This document shows, piece by piece, positions 14,752-22,034 of a stretch of DNA of 64,000 nt. The DNA lies in contig DASUQI010000019.1 of NCBI GenBank assembly GCA_036280655.1, forward strand, positions 1 to 64,000. Direction: 5' to 3'. The stretch comes from DASSJM01 sp036280655 (GTDB lineage Bacteria; Actinomycetota; UBA4738; HRBIN12). A model generated the notes under the pieces. The model saw nothing but the letters and a program-made list of their open reading frames with translations. It did no database searches and had not been told where the DNA came from. How positions within the stretch are numbered: the first letter of the stretch is position 1; every line of letters begins with the position of its first letter. A program made the translations under genes and the position numbers.

Positions 14752-15057
14752 ATGACCTTCCGACTACGCGTGGTCGACTCCGTCCTCGTCGTGAGCGGCG
14801 AGCTGGACATGGCGGATGCCACCAAGTTCTCGGAGCAGGCGACGTCGGCTCTCGACCCGACCCGCGAGGTCGTGCTCGACATCAGCGACCTCGAGTTCAT
14901 CGACTCGGCGGGTTTGAGAGCGATCGTGCGCCTGTCCGAGGACGTCTGCCCCTACGGCATCGTCCTCCGCGCACCCCGGGACAACGTCCTGCGGGTCCTC
15001 GAGATGCTGAGCATCGAGAGGGTCGCCGGCATAAGGGTCGAACGCCGCCGCAACTGA
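14752..15057 (+). CDS. STAS-domain anti-sigma factor antagonist
   Basis: The protein is 101 aa. The ATG at 14752 follows GGGAGGAAGAGGG. It is a single STAS domain: MTFRLRVVDSVLVVSGELDM, REVVLDISDLEFIDSAGLRA (with the Ser of DSAGL that anti-sigma kinases phosphorylate) and IVLRAPRDNVLRVLEMLSIE. It would bind and neutralise an RsbW-type kinase, releasing a sigma factor. A kinase-like protein (15516-15920) and a broken second STAS gene lie next to it, so this is a partner-switching locus. The sigma factor itself is not adjacent. Confidence 0.9.
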   Translation: MTFRLRVVDSVLVVSGELDMADATKFSEQATSALDPTREVVLDISDLEFIDSAGLRAIVRLSEDVCPYGIVLRAPRDNVLRVLEMLSIERVAGIRVERRRN

Positions 15058-15092
15058 TCGGTCTCGGTACTGATCGACGGTCGACGCGGTCG

Positions 15093-15411
15093 CTACCAGA
15101 CGTCACACGGGATCACGTGGATGTTGCGGAGCCGCTCGATCTGGCTGAGCTCGATCAACCTCCGGATCCGACCCCTTCCCGTCCAACCCGTGGATCACGA
15201 GGCAGCCGCGATCCCCCATCGCGGTCGCGGCCCTTACCAACGAGTGCAGGCCGGTGGAGTCCATGAAGTCCAGGGCCGAGACGTGCACGGTGACCGCCCC
15301 CCTGTTCGATCAGTGAGGCCAGTGCCGCCTCCAGCTGTCCGACCGTACGATGTCGAGCTCGCCCTTCAGGCTGAGTGAACCGGACCGTGACGTATTGGCC
15401 TCGAAGAGCAT
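15093..15411 (-). pseudogene. Second STAS-domain gene, decayed
   Basis: The gene reads through three or more frames on the minus strand. It has MLFEANTSRSGSLSLKGELD at the start, then TVGQLEAALASLIEQG, TVHVSALDFMDSTGLHSLVR and AATAMGDRGCLVIHGLDG, and finally RIRRLIELSQIERLRNIHVI to a TAG at 15093. Together they form a ~106-residue STAS protein with the DSTGL phosphorylation motif. At least three single-base shifts (one in a six-G run near 15310) separate the pieces. Several independent shifts in one short gene argue for true decay rather than one sequencing error. Confidence 0.7.
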
Positions 15412-15515
15412 GGCCCGAGCGTCCCCTCCTCGACACGGGGATACCGGCGTGCGCTCTCGGAAACTGGGCGTCAACCTGACGTTTGGCCGGCTTGCGATTG
15501 GGCAACGGGTATCTC

Positions 15516-15920
15516 ATGGAGCACCGTCTCCCGCACTCGACGGCCGCAGCGAGGCGGGCGAGAAGCCTCGCGGACGACTTCGTCCGTGAGCACGGGGGCG
15601 AAGCCCGGGCCAGCGACTTCCTCGTGATGGTGTCCGAGGTCGTGGCGAACGCGGTCCGCTACGGGGAACCGGAGGCGGACGGCCGGATCGGCCTTCGCCT
15701 GGACGCGGAGGGCCGCACGATCCGTGCGGCGGTCACGGATGCCGGGCCCGCCTTCACGTTCGAGCGGGGGGTGCTGGACCCGTCCGAGCTCGGCCACCTC
15801 GGATTGTCGCTCGTGGACGGGCTCTCGGATCGCTGGGGCCTGTCCCTCGACGGCAAGAAGGCGGTCTGGTTCGAGATCGACGTGGCGAAGGAGCCCTCGG
15901 GCGGGGGATCCGGAACCTAG
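15516..15920 (+). CDS. RsbW-like anti-sigma factor / histidine-kinase-like ATPase
   Basis: The protein is 134 aa from the ATG at 15516; a TTG at 15483 would add 11 residues and neither has a good ribosome site. The HATPase_c fold of serine-protein kinases is seen: VMVSEVVANAVRYGE (N-box), VTDAGPAF (a G1-like box DxGPxF) and LGHLGLSLVDGLSDRWGLSL (G2 box), ending WFEIDVAKEP. It would bind a sigma factor and phosphorylate a STAS antagonist such as the one at 14752. The stop overlaps the end of the convergent zinc-finger gene by two or three bases. Confidence 0.85.
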   Translation: MEHRLPHSTAAARRARSLADDFVREHGGEARASDFLVMVSEVVANAVRYGEPEADGRIGLRLDAEGRTIRAAVTDAGPAFTFERGVLDPSELGHLGLSLVDGLSDRWGLSLDGKKAVWFEIDVAKEPSGGGSGT

Positions 15921-16060
15921 CCCGAGCGCCCGGCCCCGACCTCCCCATCGTGGTCGTCGAGCAAATGCTTCGTCAGCTCCTCCGGGCTCGCGAACGCCCG
16001 CCCGCACACGGGGCAGGTACCGACCTCGGGATCGCCGTGCTGCCGTTCGGCCTCGCTCAC
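15917..16060 (-). CDS. 47-aa C2H2 zinc-finger protein
   Basis: A GTG start is 7 bases after AGGAG. The tiny protein has one canonical C2H2 finger: CPVCGRAFASPEELTKHLLD then DH, that is C-x2-C-x12-H-x4-H, with the conserved Phe and Leu of the finger core. Acidic ends flank it. It follows the hemerythrin gene by only 10 bases on the same strand, so they are very likely co-transcribed. Single-finger proteins of this size are known in some actinobacteria but are rarely annotated. It may bind DNA or RNA, or act as a zinc or redox sensor; the role is not known. Confidence 0.7.
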   Translation of the reverse strand: MSEAERQHGDPEVGTCPVCGRAFASPEELTKHLLDDHDGEVGAGRSG

Positions 16061-16070
16061 GACGTCGCTC

Positions 16071-16523
16071 CTATGCCGCCGACGGTTGCGCGAGCTGTTC
16101 CTTGCGGGCCAGCATCCGCTCGCCGAGCTGCTCGAGCTCGTCCTTCTCGAAGACCTGCCGGGCCTGCTTGAACATCTCGCCTTCCTCTTCCTCGATGTGG
16201 TGCTCGAGGTTCTCCTTCATGACCGTGAACTTCGCGCCCCATCGCTCGTCGTCGAACGGCACGGCTTCGATCTCGGCCATGACCGTGTCCACGACGTGGT
16301 GCTCCTCGTAGGCCTCGAGCGCGATCTCCTTGGTCTTCGGGTGATCCCGCAGCGCCGGGTAGAGGATCTCTTCCTCGATCGCCTCGTGGACCGTGAGCTC
16401 CTGCTTCACCTTCGCGAAGAGCTCCTGGCGGGTCTTCACGCCCCGTTCGGTCGTCGACTCCAGCTTCGTCAGCATCTTCTTGACCTTGTCGTGGTCGTCC
16501 TTGAGCAGCTTCATCGCGTCCAT
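16071..16523 (-). CDS. Hemerythrin HHE-domain protein
   Basis: The protein is 150 aa from the ATG at 16523, where the domain starts directly (MDAMKLLKDDHDKVKKMLTK). It is a four-helix bundle with the iron ligands: His in LLKDDHDKV, His and Glu in VHEAIEEEILYP, His in EEHHVVDTVMAEI and H-x3-E in NLEHHIEEEE. These hold a di-iron centre that binds O2 or NO, or handles iron under oxidative stress in the cytoplasm. A C-terminal coiled stretch (KDELEQLGERMLARKEQLAQ) follows. Co-directional with the zinc-finger gene downstream. Confidence 0.9.
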   Translation of the reverse strand: MDAMKLLKDDHDKVKKMLTKLESTTERGVKTRQELFAKVKQELTVHEAIEEEILYPALRDHPKTKEIALEAYEEHHVVDTVMAEIEAVPFDDERWGAKFTVMKENLEHHIEEEEGEMFKQARQVFEKDELEQLGERMLARKEQLAQPSAA

Positions 16524-16656
16524 CTCGGCCTCCTCGGTTCGGTGCGGGCGATGCTCGTACGGAGAAGGTTCCCGCTGCCGGCTCGGACAAACCACGGGTT
16601 GCAGCCGTCCCGTGCGCTGCTGTCTGATGCACCGACACGGGGAGGCGGGCCCGCCG

Positions 16657-18396
16657 ATGGGGGACGAACCAACCGAAGCGCCGGACGAGCCGCGTTCCGG
16701 CCGGTCCGAGCTGCGCCGCGACCTCGTGCTCGCCGTGCGCGCGCTCCGGGCCTCGTTCCGAAGTCCGGACCTCAGGCGCGCCCTGCTCGCGTTCACCGCG
16801 TTCAGCATCTTCGAGTGGGCGGGCTTCATCGCGGTGATGGTGTACGCCTTCGAGGACGGCGGGACCGCGATGGTGGGAGTGATCTCGCTCGTCCTGTTGA
16901 TCCCGGCGGCCATGTTCGCCCCGATCGGGTCGGTGCTGGGAGACCGGTTCCGGCGCGAACGCGTCTTCCTGCTCGCGGAGGTGGGACTGGCGCTCGCGTG
17001 CCTCGTCACCGCCGTCGCCATGCTCACGAACGCGGCCCCGCTCCTCGTCTACCTGGCCGCCGGCGCCTCGGGGTGGATCCTGTCGCTGATCCGCCCCGTC
17101 CAGGGAGCCCTGCTGCCGTGGATCGTCGACGACCCGGCCGAGCTCACCTCGGCGTACACGGCGAGCGGCGTGATCGAGAGCGTGAGCGTCTTCCTCGGCC
17201 CGGCCGTGGCGACGGCGGGCTTCGTCGTGGCCGAGGCGATGGACGTCTCCGGCCCCGGCCTGGTGTTCGCGATCCTCGCGGCGCTGCTCGCGATTGGCGC
17301 CGTGCTCGTCGCCGGGATCGGGCGGACGCCTCCGCCGGAGCCGAGCGACGACCCCTCATTCTTCCGAGAGGTCGGCGCGGGGATCCGGTACCTCGGCTCG
17401 GACCGACGGCCGCGTCTCTTGGTGACGTTGTACGGGCTCGGGTCGATCGTGGAGGGCTTCGTCGACACCCTGACCGTCGTGCTGGCGTTCGAGATCCTCG
17501 GTTCGGGGCAGGCGGGCGTGGGAGCGCTCAACACCGCGCTCGGGGTCGGTGGCATCGTGGGCGCGGTGATCGCGCTCGTCGCCGGGGCGCGCGAACGCCT
17601 CTCCCCTCCCCTGAGGCTCGGGACGGCCCTGTACGGCCTGCCGCTCGTCGCCGCGGGCGTGGCGCCGGGGCTGTCCCCCCTGTGGTTCAGCGGAGCCGGG
17701 TGCGGGAGCGTGCTCGTCGACGTGTCGTGCCGGACGATGCTCCAGCGCCTCGTGCCGGACGAGAAGCTCACGCGCGTCTACGGGGCCATGGAGTCCTCGT
17801 ACCTGGCGGGCGAAGGGATCGGAGCGTTCATCGCCGCCCTCCTCGTGACGGTCGTCGGTGGCGAGTGGACCCTCGTGATCGCCGGCGCGCTCCTCCCGGT
17901 CGCCGGGTTCGTCGCCAGGCGGGGCATCGACGCCGTGGACGTCGGCCCGCGCGTGCCCGCCGAGGACCTCGAGCTCCTGCGCGGCACCCCGATCTTCGAA
18001 CCGCTCCCGCCCGCGACGCTCGAACGCGTGGCGCGGAACTCGGTGCACTCCGACGTGCTTGCCGGACAGGTGGTGATCCGTGAGGGCGACGTGGGCGATC
18101 GCTTTTACGTGGTCGCGAGCGGGCAGGCCGAGGTGGCGACGGGCGGACGTCGCGTCGCGGTGCTCGGGCCGGGCGACTACGTGGGCGAGATCGCCCTGCT
18201 CCGGGACGTCCCGCGGACCGCGACGGTGACCGCGCTCACCGACGCCAGGCTGCTCACCGTCGAGCGGGAGGAGTTCCTTCGCGCCGTGACGGTCCACGAG
18301 ACGGCGCACGCCACCGCGCGTTCGGCGGCGGCGGGACGACTCGAGGAGCTCGACGCGGCGCGTTCGGATGAGGGGGACACGCCGGGCGCCGGATGA
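16657..18396 (+). CDS. MFS transporter fused to a cyclic-nucleotide-binding domain
   Basis: The protein is 579 aa. I chose the ATG at 16657 (GGGGAGG 11 bases upstream); another lies at 16626. About 10-12 membrane helices make an MFS transporter (APIGSVLGDRFRRERVFLLA between helices 2 and 3, and YGAMESSYLAGEGIGAFIAA later). From about residue 445 a soluble CAP-type domain follows: LRGTPIFEPLPPATLERVAR, GQVVIREGDVGDRFYVVASG, GDYVGEIALLRDVPRTATVT and LLTVEREEFLRAV. The phosphate-binding cassette GEIALLRDVPRTA looks intact, so transport may be gated by cAMP or c-di-nucleotides. Fusions of this kind exist in actinobacteria; the cargo is unknown. Confidence 0.9.
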   Translation: MGDEPTEAPDEPRSGRSELRRDLVLAVRALRASFRSPDLRRALLAFTAFSIFEWAGFIAVMVYAFEDGGTAMVGVISLVLLIPAAMFAPIGSVLGDRFRRERVFLLAEVGLALACLVTAVAMLTNAAPLLVYLAAGASGWILSLIRPVQGALLPWIVDDPAELTSAYTASGVIESVSVFLGPAVATAGFVVAEAMDVSGPGLVFAILAALLAIGAVLVAGIGRTPPPEPSDDPSFFREVGAGIRYLGSDRRPRLLVTLYGLGSIVEGFVDTLTVVLAFEILGSGQAGVGALNTALGVGGIVGAVIALVAGARERLSPPLRLGTALYGLPLVAAGVAPGLSPLWFSGAGCGSVLVDVSCRTMLQRLVPDEKLTRVYGAMESSYLAGEGIGAFIAALLVTVVGGEWTLVIAGALLPVAGFVARRGIDAVDVGPRVPAEDLELLRGTPIFEPLPPATLERVARNSVHSDVLAGQVVIREGDVGDRFYVVASGQAEVATGGRRVAVLGPGDYVGEIALLRDVPRTATVTALTDARLLTVEREEFLRAVTVHETAHATARSAAAGRLEELDAARSDEGDTPGAG

Positions 18397-18418
18397 GGCC
18401 ATCCGAGGGGCGATCGAG

Positions 18419-18436
18419 CCCCGCTCAAGCGCGGGG
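18419..18436 (+). terminator. Hairpin after the MFS-cNMP gene
   Basis: CCCCGC-TCAAGC-GCGGGG is a perfect 6-bp GC stem with a 6-base loop, 23 bases after the stop codon. No T-run follows, so strength is uncertain. Confidence 0.4.
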
Positions 18437-18502
18437 TCGAGCACGACGAAACCCCGCGGGTGAAGCCCTGTCCCCACTGCGACGTAGAGCTCCGCGATTT
18501 CG

Positions 18503-19309
18503 GTGATCCGCTGCACCCGCTGCGGAAGGAGCCTGCGCGAGCCTCGTCAGCAGGAAACCGCTGAGGCCGACGGGACCGCCGCCGGTGCGATCGAGGCGAA
18601 GCCGTCCGCCGCCCCCACCGCGGTCGCCGAGGCGTCGCGACCCTCGGGGATCCCGAGCGCCCGCGCGTTCGCGCCCGCCGGCGCGTCGTGGGATCGTTTG
18701 CCGACCGGCCCCTCGTCGGCGCTCTCCGAGGTCGAGGCGCACCGCGCCCTGCCGGCGTACCAGCGCTCGCGCGGACCGGACCTGTGGATCATGTGGGCCG
18801 GGCTCGCCGCGATCGTCGCGGGGGTCCTCGGCTACCTCGCGGTCCGCGACCCCTGGGTCCATCTCACCGTGTCCGTCCCCGAGACCGAGTTCGACGAGGC
18901 GATCCTGGTCGAGGTCGTGGTGAGGGGCCAGGTGGCCTTCGCCGGGACGGCCGCGAAGGCGCTCGAGGGCATCCTCGCCGGGTTCGGGCTCGTGTGGTTC
19001 GTGTTCGGGTTCAGCCGCCGCTGGACGATCCCGGGCATCGCGAACCCGGCCCTGGCGATCCTGGTGAGCACGGCCGGCGTCGGGCTGACGGTCGTGGCTT
19101 CGATGGTGTGGTTCGTGTGGGAAGACGCGATGGTCCTGCGAGCCAGGACCGCCGGGATGTCGGCGAAGGCGATGGCCGAGCTGCTCGATCGTCAGCCGGC
19201 GCCGATCGTCGCGATCGAGCGGCTGTCCGGGCTGATGACCTTCGGCGGGCTGATGATCCTCGGGGTGTTCGCGTCGTCGCTCGGCTGGTGGCGTACCGCC
19301 GCCGCCTGA
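18503..19309 (+). CDS. Zinc-ribbon-like membrane protein, four helices
   Basis: The frame from the GTG at 18503 gives 268 aa. The N-terminus has one CxxC knuckle (IRCTRCGRSL), then ~80 Ala/Pro-rich residues, then about four membrane helices (LWIMWAGLAAIVAGVLGYLA; GILAGFGLVWFVFGF; ALAILVSTAGVGLTVVASMV; LMTFGGLMILGVFASSLGWW). Just upstream, in another frame from a GTG at 18460, lies VKPCPHCDVELRD, the missing first knuckle of a full zinc ribbon (CPHC ... CTRC). A one-base shift near 18500 therefore probably split the true start. The function is unknown. Confidence 0.7.
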   Translation: MIRCTRCGRSLREPRQQETAEADGTAAGAIEAKPSAAPTAVAEASRPSGIPSARAFAPAGASWDRLPTGPSSALSEVEAHRALPAYQRSRGPDLWIMWAGLAAIVAGVLGYLAVRDPWVHLTVSVPETEFDEAILVEVVVRGQVAFAGTAAKALEGILAGFGLVWFVFGFSRRWTIPGIANPALAILVSTAGVGLTVVASMVWFVWEDAMVLRARTAGMSAKAMAELLDRQPAPIVAIERLSGLMTFGGLMILGVFASSLGWWRTAAA

Positions 19310-19341
19310 GCGACGGGCGCTTCAGGAACTCACAGCGGCGG

Positions 19342-19574
19342 CTAGGGCTTGCCCGTCCCCTCGACCCGGGCCGCCGTCGCCGCGACGTTGTACCCCCACT
19401 GGTGCGGGGGGTCCACGTGACCGCGCCATTTCTTGCTCACGGTCTGCAGCATCGAGCAGTTTGGCGCACTTGAAGAACCGCACCTCGGCGGCGCATGTGT
19501 AGCACTTGTACTCGGCCGACTCGTACGCGATCAGCTGCGGCGTGAGCCACCACGGGCAGTTGAGCTAGGCCACG
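19342..19574 (-). pseudogene. Small cysteine-rich zinc-ribbon protein, with nonsense and frameshift lesions
   Basis: Directly after purE, minus strand: GTG-GCC-TAG then LNCPWWLTPQLIAYESAEYK, CYTCAAEVRFFKCAK, and in the next frame CSMLQTVSKKWRGHVDPPHQ to GTGKP-stop at 19342. The CPWW, CYTC and CAKC Cys groups make a metal-binding fold. The third codon is TAG where CAG would fit (one C-to-T change), and one extra base lies near 19459. Restored, it would be a ~76-aa protein. With two lesions it is probably a decayed gene. Confidence 0.6.
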
Positions 19575-19578
19575 CCGC

Positions 19579-20073
19579 CTAGGGGTTCGACGGGTCCGGG
19601 TTCGCGAGGATCTCGGCGGCCCGCGCCTCCCGCAGCTTCCGGACCGCCTCGTCGAACTCCGGACGCGAACGCCCGAGGATCTGGGCGGACAGGATCGCCG
19701 CGTTGACCGCCCCCGCCTTCCCAACGGCGAGGACGCCGACCGGGATGCCGCCGGGCATCTGCACCATCGACAGCAGGGAGTCGAGCCCGCCCGCGAGCTT
19801 CGACTCCATCGGGACGCCGAGGACCGGCCTCGTGGTCTTGGCCGCGACGACGCCCGGCAGCGCGGCGGCCATGCCGGCGGCCGCGACGAAGACCTCGACC
19901 CCGCGCGACTCCGCGTCCGCGATCCACTCGGCGAGCTCGTCCGGCGTCCGATGCGCGGACAGCACCCTCGCCTCGAACGAGACGCCGAGCGCGTCGAGCT
20001 GCTCCGCGCAGTGGCGCATCGTCTCCCAGTCCGACGTCGAACCCATGACGACGCCGACGAGCGGTTCGGTCAT
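19579..20073 (-). CDS. purE: N5-carboxyaminoimidazole ribonucleotide mutase (class I PurE)
   Basis: The protein is 164 aa. The ATG at 20073 begins MTEPLVGVVMGSTSDWETM, with the SxSD phosphate-binding motif. VLSAHRTPDELAEWIADAES and AAAGMAAALPGVVAAKTTRP follow, both PurE signatures, then GVPMESKLAGGLDSLLSMVQ MPGGIPV. It converts N5-CAIR to CAIR in purine synthesis in the cytoplasm, normally as an octamer. purK, its usual partner, is not next to it. The stop is followed within 5 bases by the start of the broken zinc-ribbon gene. Confidence 0.95.
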   Translation of the reverse strand: MTEPLVGVVMGSTSDWETMRHCAEQLDALGVSFEARVLSAHRTPDELAEWIADAESRGVEVFVAAAGMAAALPGVVAAKTTRPVLGVPMESKLAGGLDSLLSMVQMPGGIPVGVLAVGKAGAVNAAILSAQILGRSRPEFDEAVRKLREARAAEILANPDPSNP

Positions 20074-20162
20074 CCGTGCTCCTCGGGTTCGGGGCGCGGG
20101 AAGTGTAGACGGGAGAAGGGGCGCTCCACCGCGAGGGGGCTCGAGGGTGTAGAAAGCGACCC

Positions 20163-22034
20163 GTGGAGGGGACCGAGGCACGGGAGATCGCCGGCTACCG
20201 GATCGAGGCCGAGATCGGGCGCGGCGGCATGGGCGTCGTCTACCTCGCCACGCAGACATTCCCCGAACGCAGGGTGGCGCTCAAGGTGCTCTCCCCCGAC
20301 CTGGCCGCCGACCCGGCCTTCCGGGAGCGGTTCGTGCGCGAGTCCAACGCGGCCGCGTCGACCGAGCATCCGCACATCGTTCCGATCTACGGGGCGGGTG
20401 AATCCGACGGCGAGCTGTACCTTGCGATGCGCTACGTCGAGGGGACTGACCTGCGGTCGCTCCTGGAACGCGCGGGGCCGCTCGAGCCCGAGCGGGCCGC
20501 TAGGATCTGCGCCGAGATCGCCGACGCCCTGGAGGCAGCGCACGAGCGTGGGCTGATCCACCGTGACGTGAAACCCGGCAACGTGCTCCTCGACACGCGC
20601 GACCATGCCTACCTGACGGACTTCGGCCTCATCCGGCGAACGCAGGTCGACACCGGCATCACGAAGACCGGGCAGTTCATGGGCACGATCGACTACGTCG
20701 CGCCCGAGCAGATCATGGGCGGCGAGATCGACGGACGGGCCGACATCTACTCGCTCGGGTGCGTGCTGCACGAGTGCCTGACCGGGGCTCCCCCGTTCCG
20801 GCGTGACTCCGAGGTGGCGACGATCTACGCGCACCTGCACGAGGAGCCGGCCGCGACCGACGAGGCTCGCGGCGCCGGCCCGCCTGTCGAGGCCGTCGCG
20901 ATCCGGGCGATTGCGAAGCGGCCGGACGATCGGTTCTCGACCGCCGGGGGGATGGCCGGCGCCCTCCGTGCCCATCCTGGTTCAGCTCCGACGCGCCGGA
21001 GGACGCCCGGCATCCGGAAGACGGGTGTGAGGGGTCTGGCGGCCGCCGCGGCCGGGCTCGCGATCGTCGTCGGCGTGGTCGCGTTCGTGCTCTCCCGCGG
21101 TGAGGGGGACGGCGATCCACAGACGACGACAGAGGATGTGGGGGCGGTCCCGCTCGGAACGCTCGTCGGCATCGACCCCCGGACGGGCGAGCCGATCGAG
21201 GTCCTCCCGACCGGGAGGTTCAACCCGGACGTGGGAGATCGTCCGAAGATCGACGTCGGGTCCGGTTCGATCTGGATCGCCGGCGGCCAGACGGGCCTGT
21301 TCGGCGTCGAGCTCGACTCCGGTGACGTCACGCAGCACGTGTCGACGGACATCGTCGTGGAGGTGCTGGTCGCGGACCGCCTCGTCTGGTCCGGCGAGGC
21401 GCCGGGGCTCGCGGTCGTCGACCCGGCGGTGGCCGAGATCATCGAGGAGATCCGCGTCGTCCGGCCGGAGATCTCGATCAACCCACAGGCCTACGATCTC
21501 GCGGCCGGGTTCGGTGGGGTCTGGGCGATCTTCGCGGAAGGCACCCTCGCGAAGATCTCCCCGCGGTCGTTCGAAGTCGTCGGACGGGCCGAGCTGCCCG
21601 GCGCCGACAACATCGACGTCTCGGATGACGCCGTGCTCGTGTCTGACCGGCTCGGAGGCGTCCTTCGCGTCATCGATCCTCGAACCTTCGAGGTCCGCGA
21701 TGAGATCCCCGTGAGCGGGAACATCACCGACATCGAGAGCGGAGACGAGGGCGTGTGGGTGCTCGATCCGACGAACGGTTCGGTCACCGAGATCGACCTC
21801 GAGGGGGGCCGGACGGGCCGCTCATGGGACGTGGGGACCGGGGCCCGCGACCTCGGCGTCGGCTCGGGTTGGATCTGGGCGGCGAAGGAGGACGGCACGG
21901 TCCTGCGGGTCGATCCGCTGACGGGCGAGCGCCTCGACATCAACATCGGTACGGAGCTGGTCGCCCTCGCGGTCTCCGAGGACCCCCTCGAACCGGTGTG
22001 GGTCTACACGGGGACCATCACGGATCCCGCCTAG
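20163..22034 (+). CDS. Ser/Thr protein kinase with extracellular beta-propeller sensor
   Basis: The protein is 623 aa with a GTG start. Kinase domain about residues 8-270: glycine loop IGRGGMGVVYLA, Lys in VALKVL, catalytic HRDVKPGNVLL, DFGLIRR and the APE motif in YVAPEQIMGG. A juxtamembrane basic stretch and one membrane helix (about 298-320, AAAAAGLAIVVGVVAFVLS) follow. The outer ~290 residues form repeated blades (SGSIWIAGG, GVWAIFAEG, GVWVLDPTNGSVTEID, GWIWAAKEDGTVLRVDPLTG), an NHL/Vgb-like propeller that likely senses a ligand or the cell wall. PknB-like kinases with this layout are common in actinobacteria. It converges on the decarboxylase gene with a 4-base overlap. Confidence 0.95.
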   Translation: MEGTEAREIAGYRIEAEIGRGGMGVVYLATQTFPERRVALKVLSPDLAADPAFRERFVRESNAAASTEHPHIVPIYGAGESDGELYLAMRYVEGTDLRSLLERAGPLEPERAARICAEIADALEAAHERGLIHRDVKPGNVLLDTRDHAYLTDFGLIRRTQVDTGITKTGQFMGTIDYVAPEQIMGGEIDGRADIYSLGCVLHECLTGAPPFRRDSEVATIYAHLHEEPAATDEARGAGPPVEAVAIRAIAKRPDDRFSTAGGMAGALRAHPGSAPTRRRTPGIRKTGVRGLAAAAAGLAIVVGVVAFVLSRGEGDGDPQTTTEDVGAVPLGTLVGIDPRTGEPIEVLPTGRFNPDVGDRPKIDVGSGSIWIAGGQTGLFGVELDSGDVTQHVSTDIVVEVLVADRLVWSGEAPGLAVVDPAVAEIIEEIRVVRPEISINPQAYDLAAGFGGVWAIFAEGTLAKISPRSFEVVGRAELPGADNIDVSDDAVLVSDRLGGVLRVIDPRTFEVRDEIPVSGNITDIESGDEGVWVLDPTNGSVTEIDLEGGRTGRSWDVGTGARDLGVGSGWIWAAKEDGTVLRVDPLTGERLDINIGTELVALAVSEDPLEPVWVYTGTITDPA

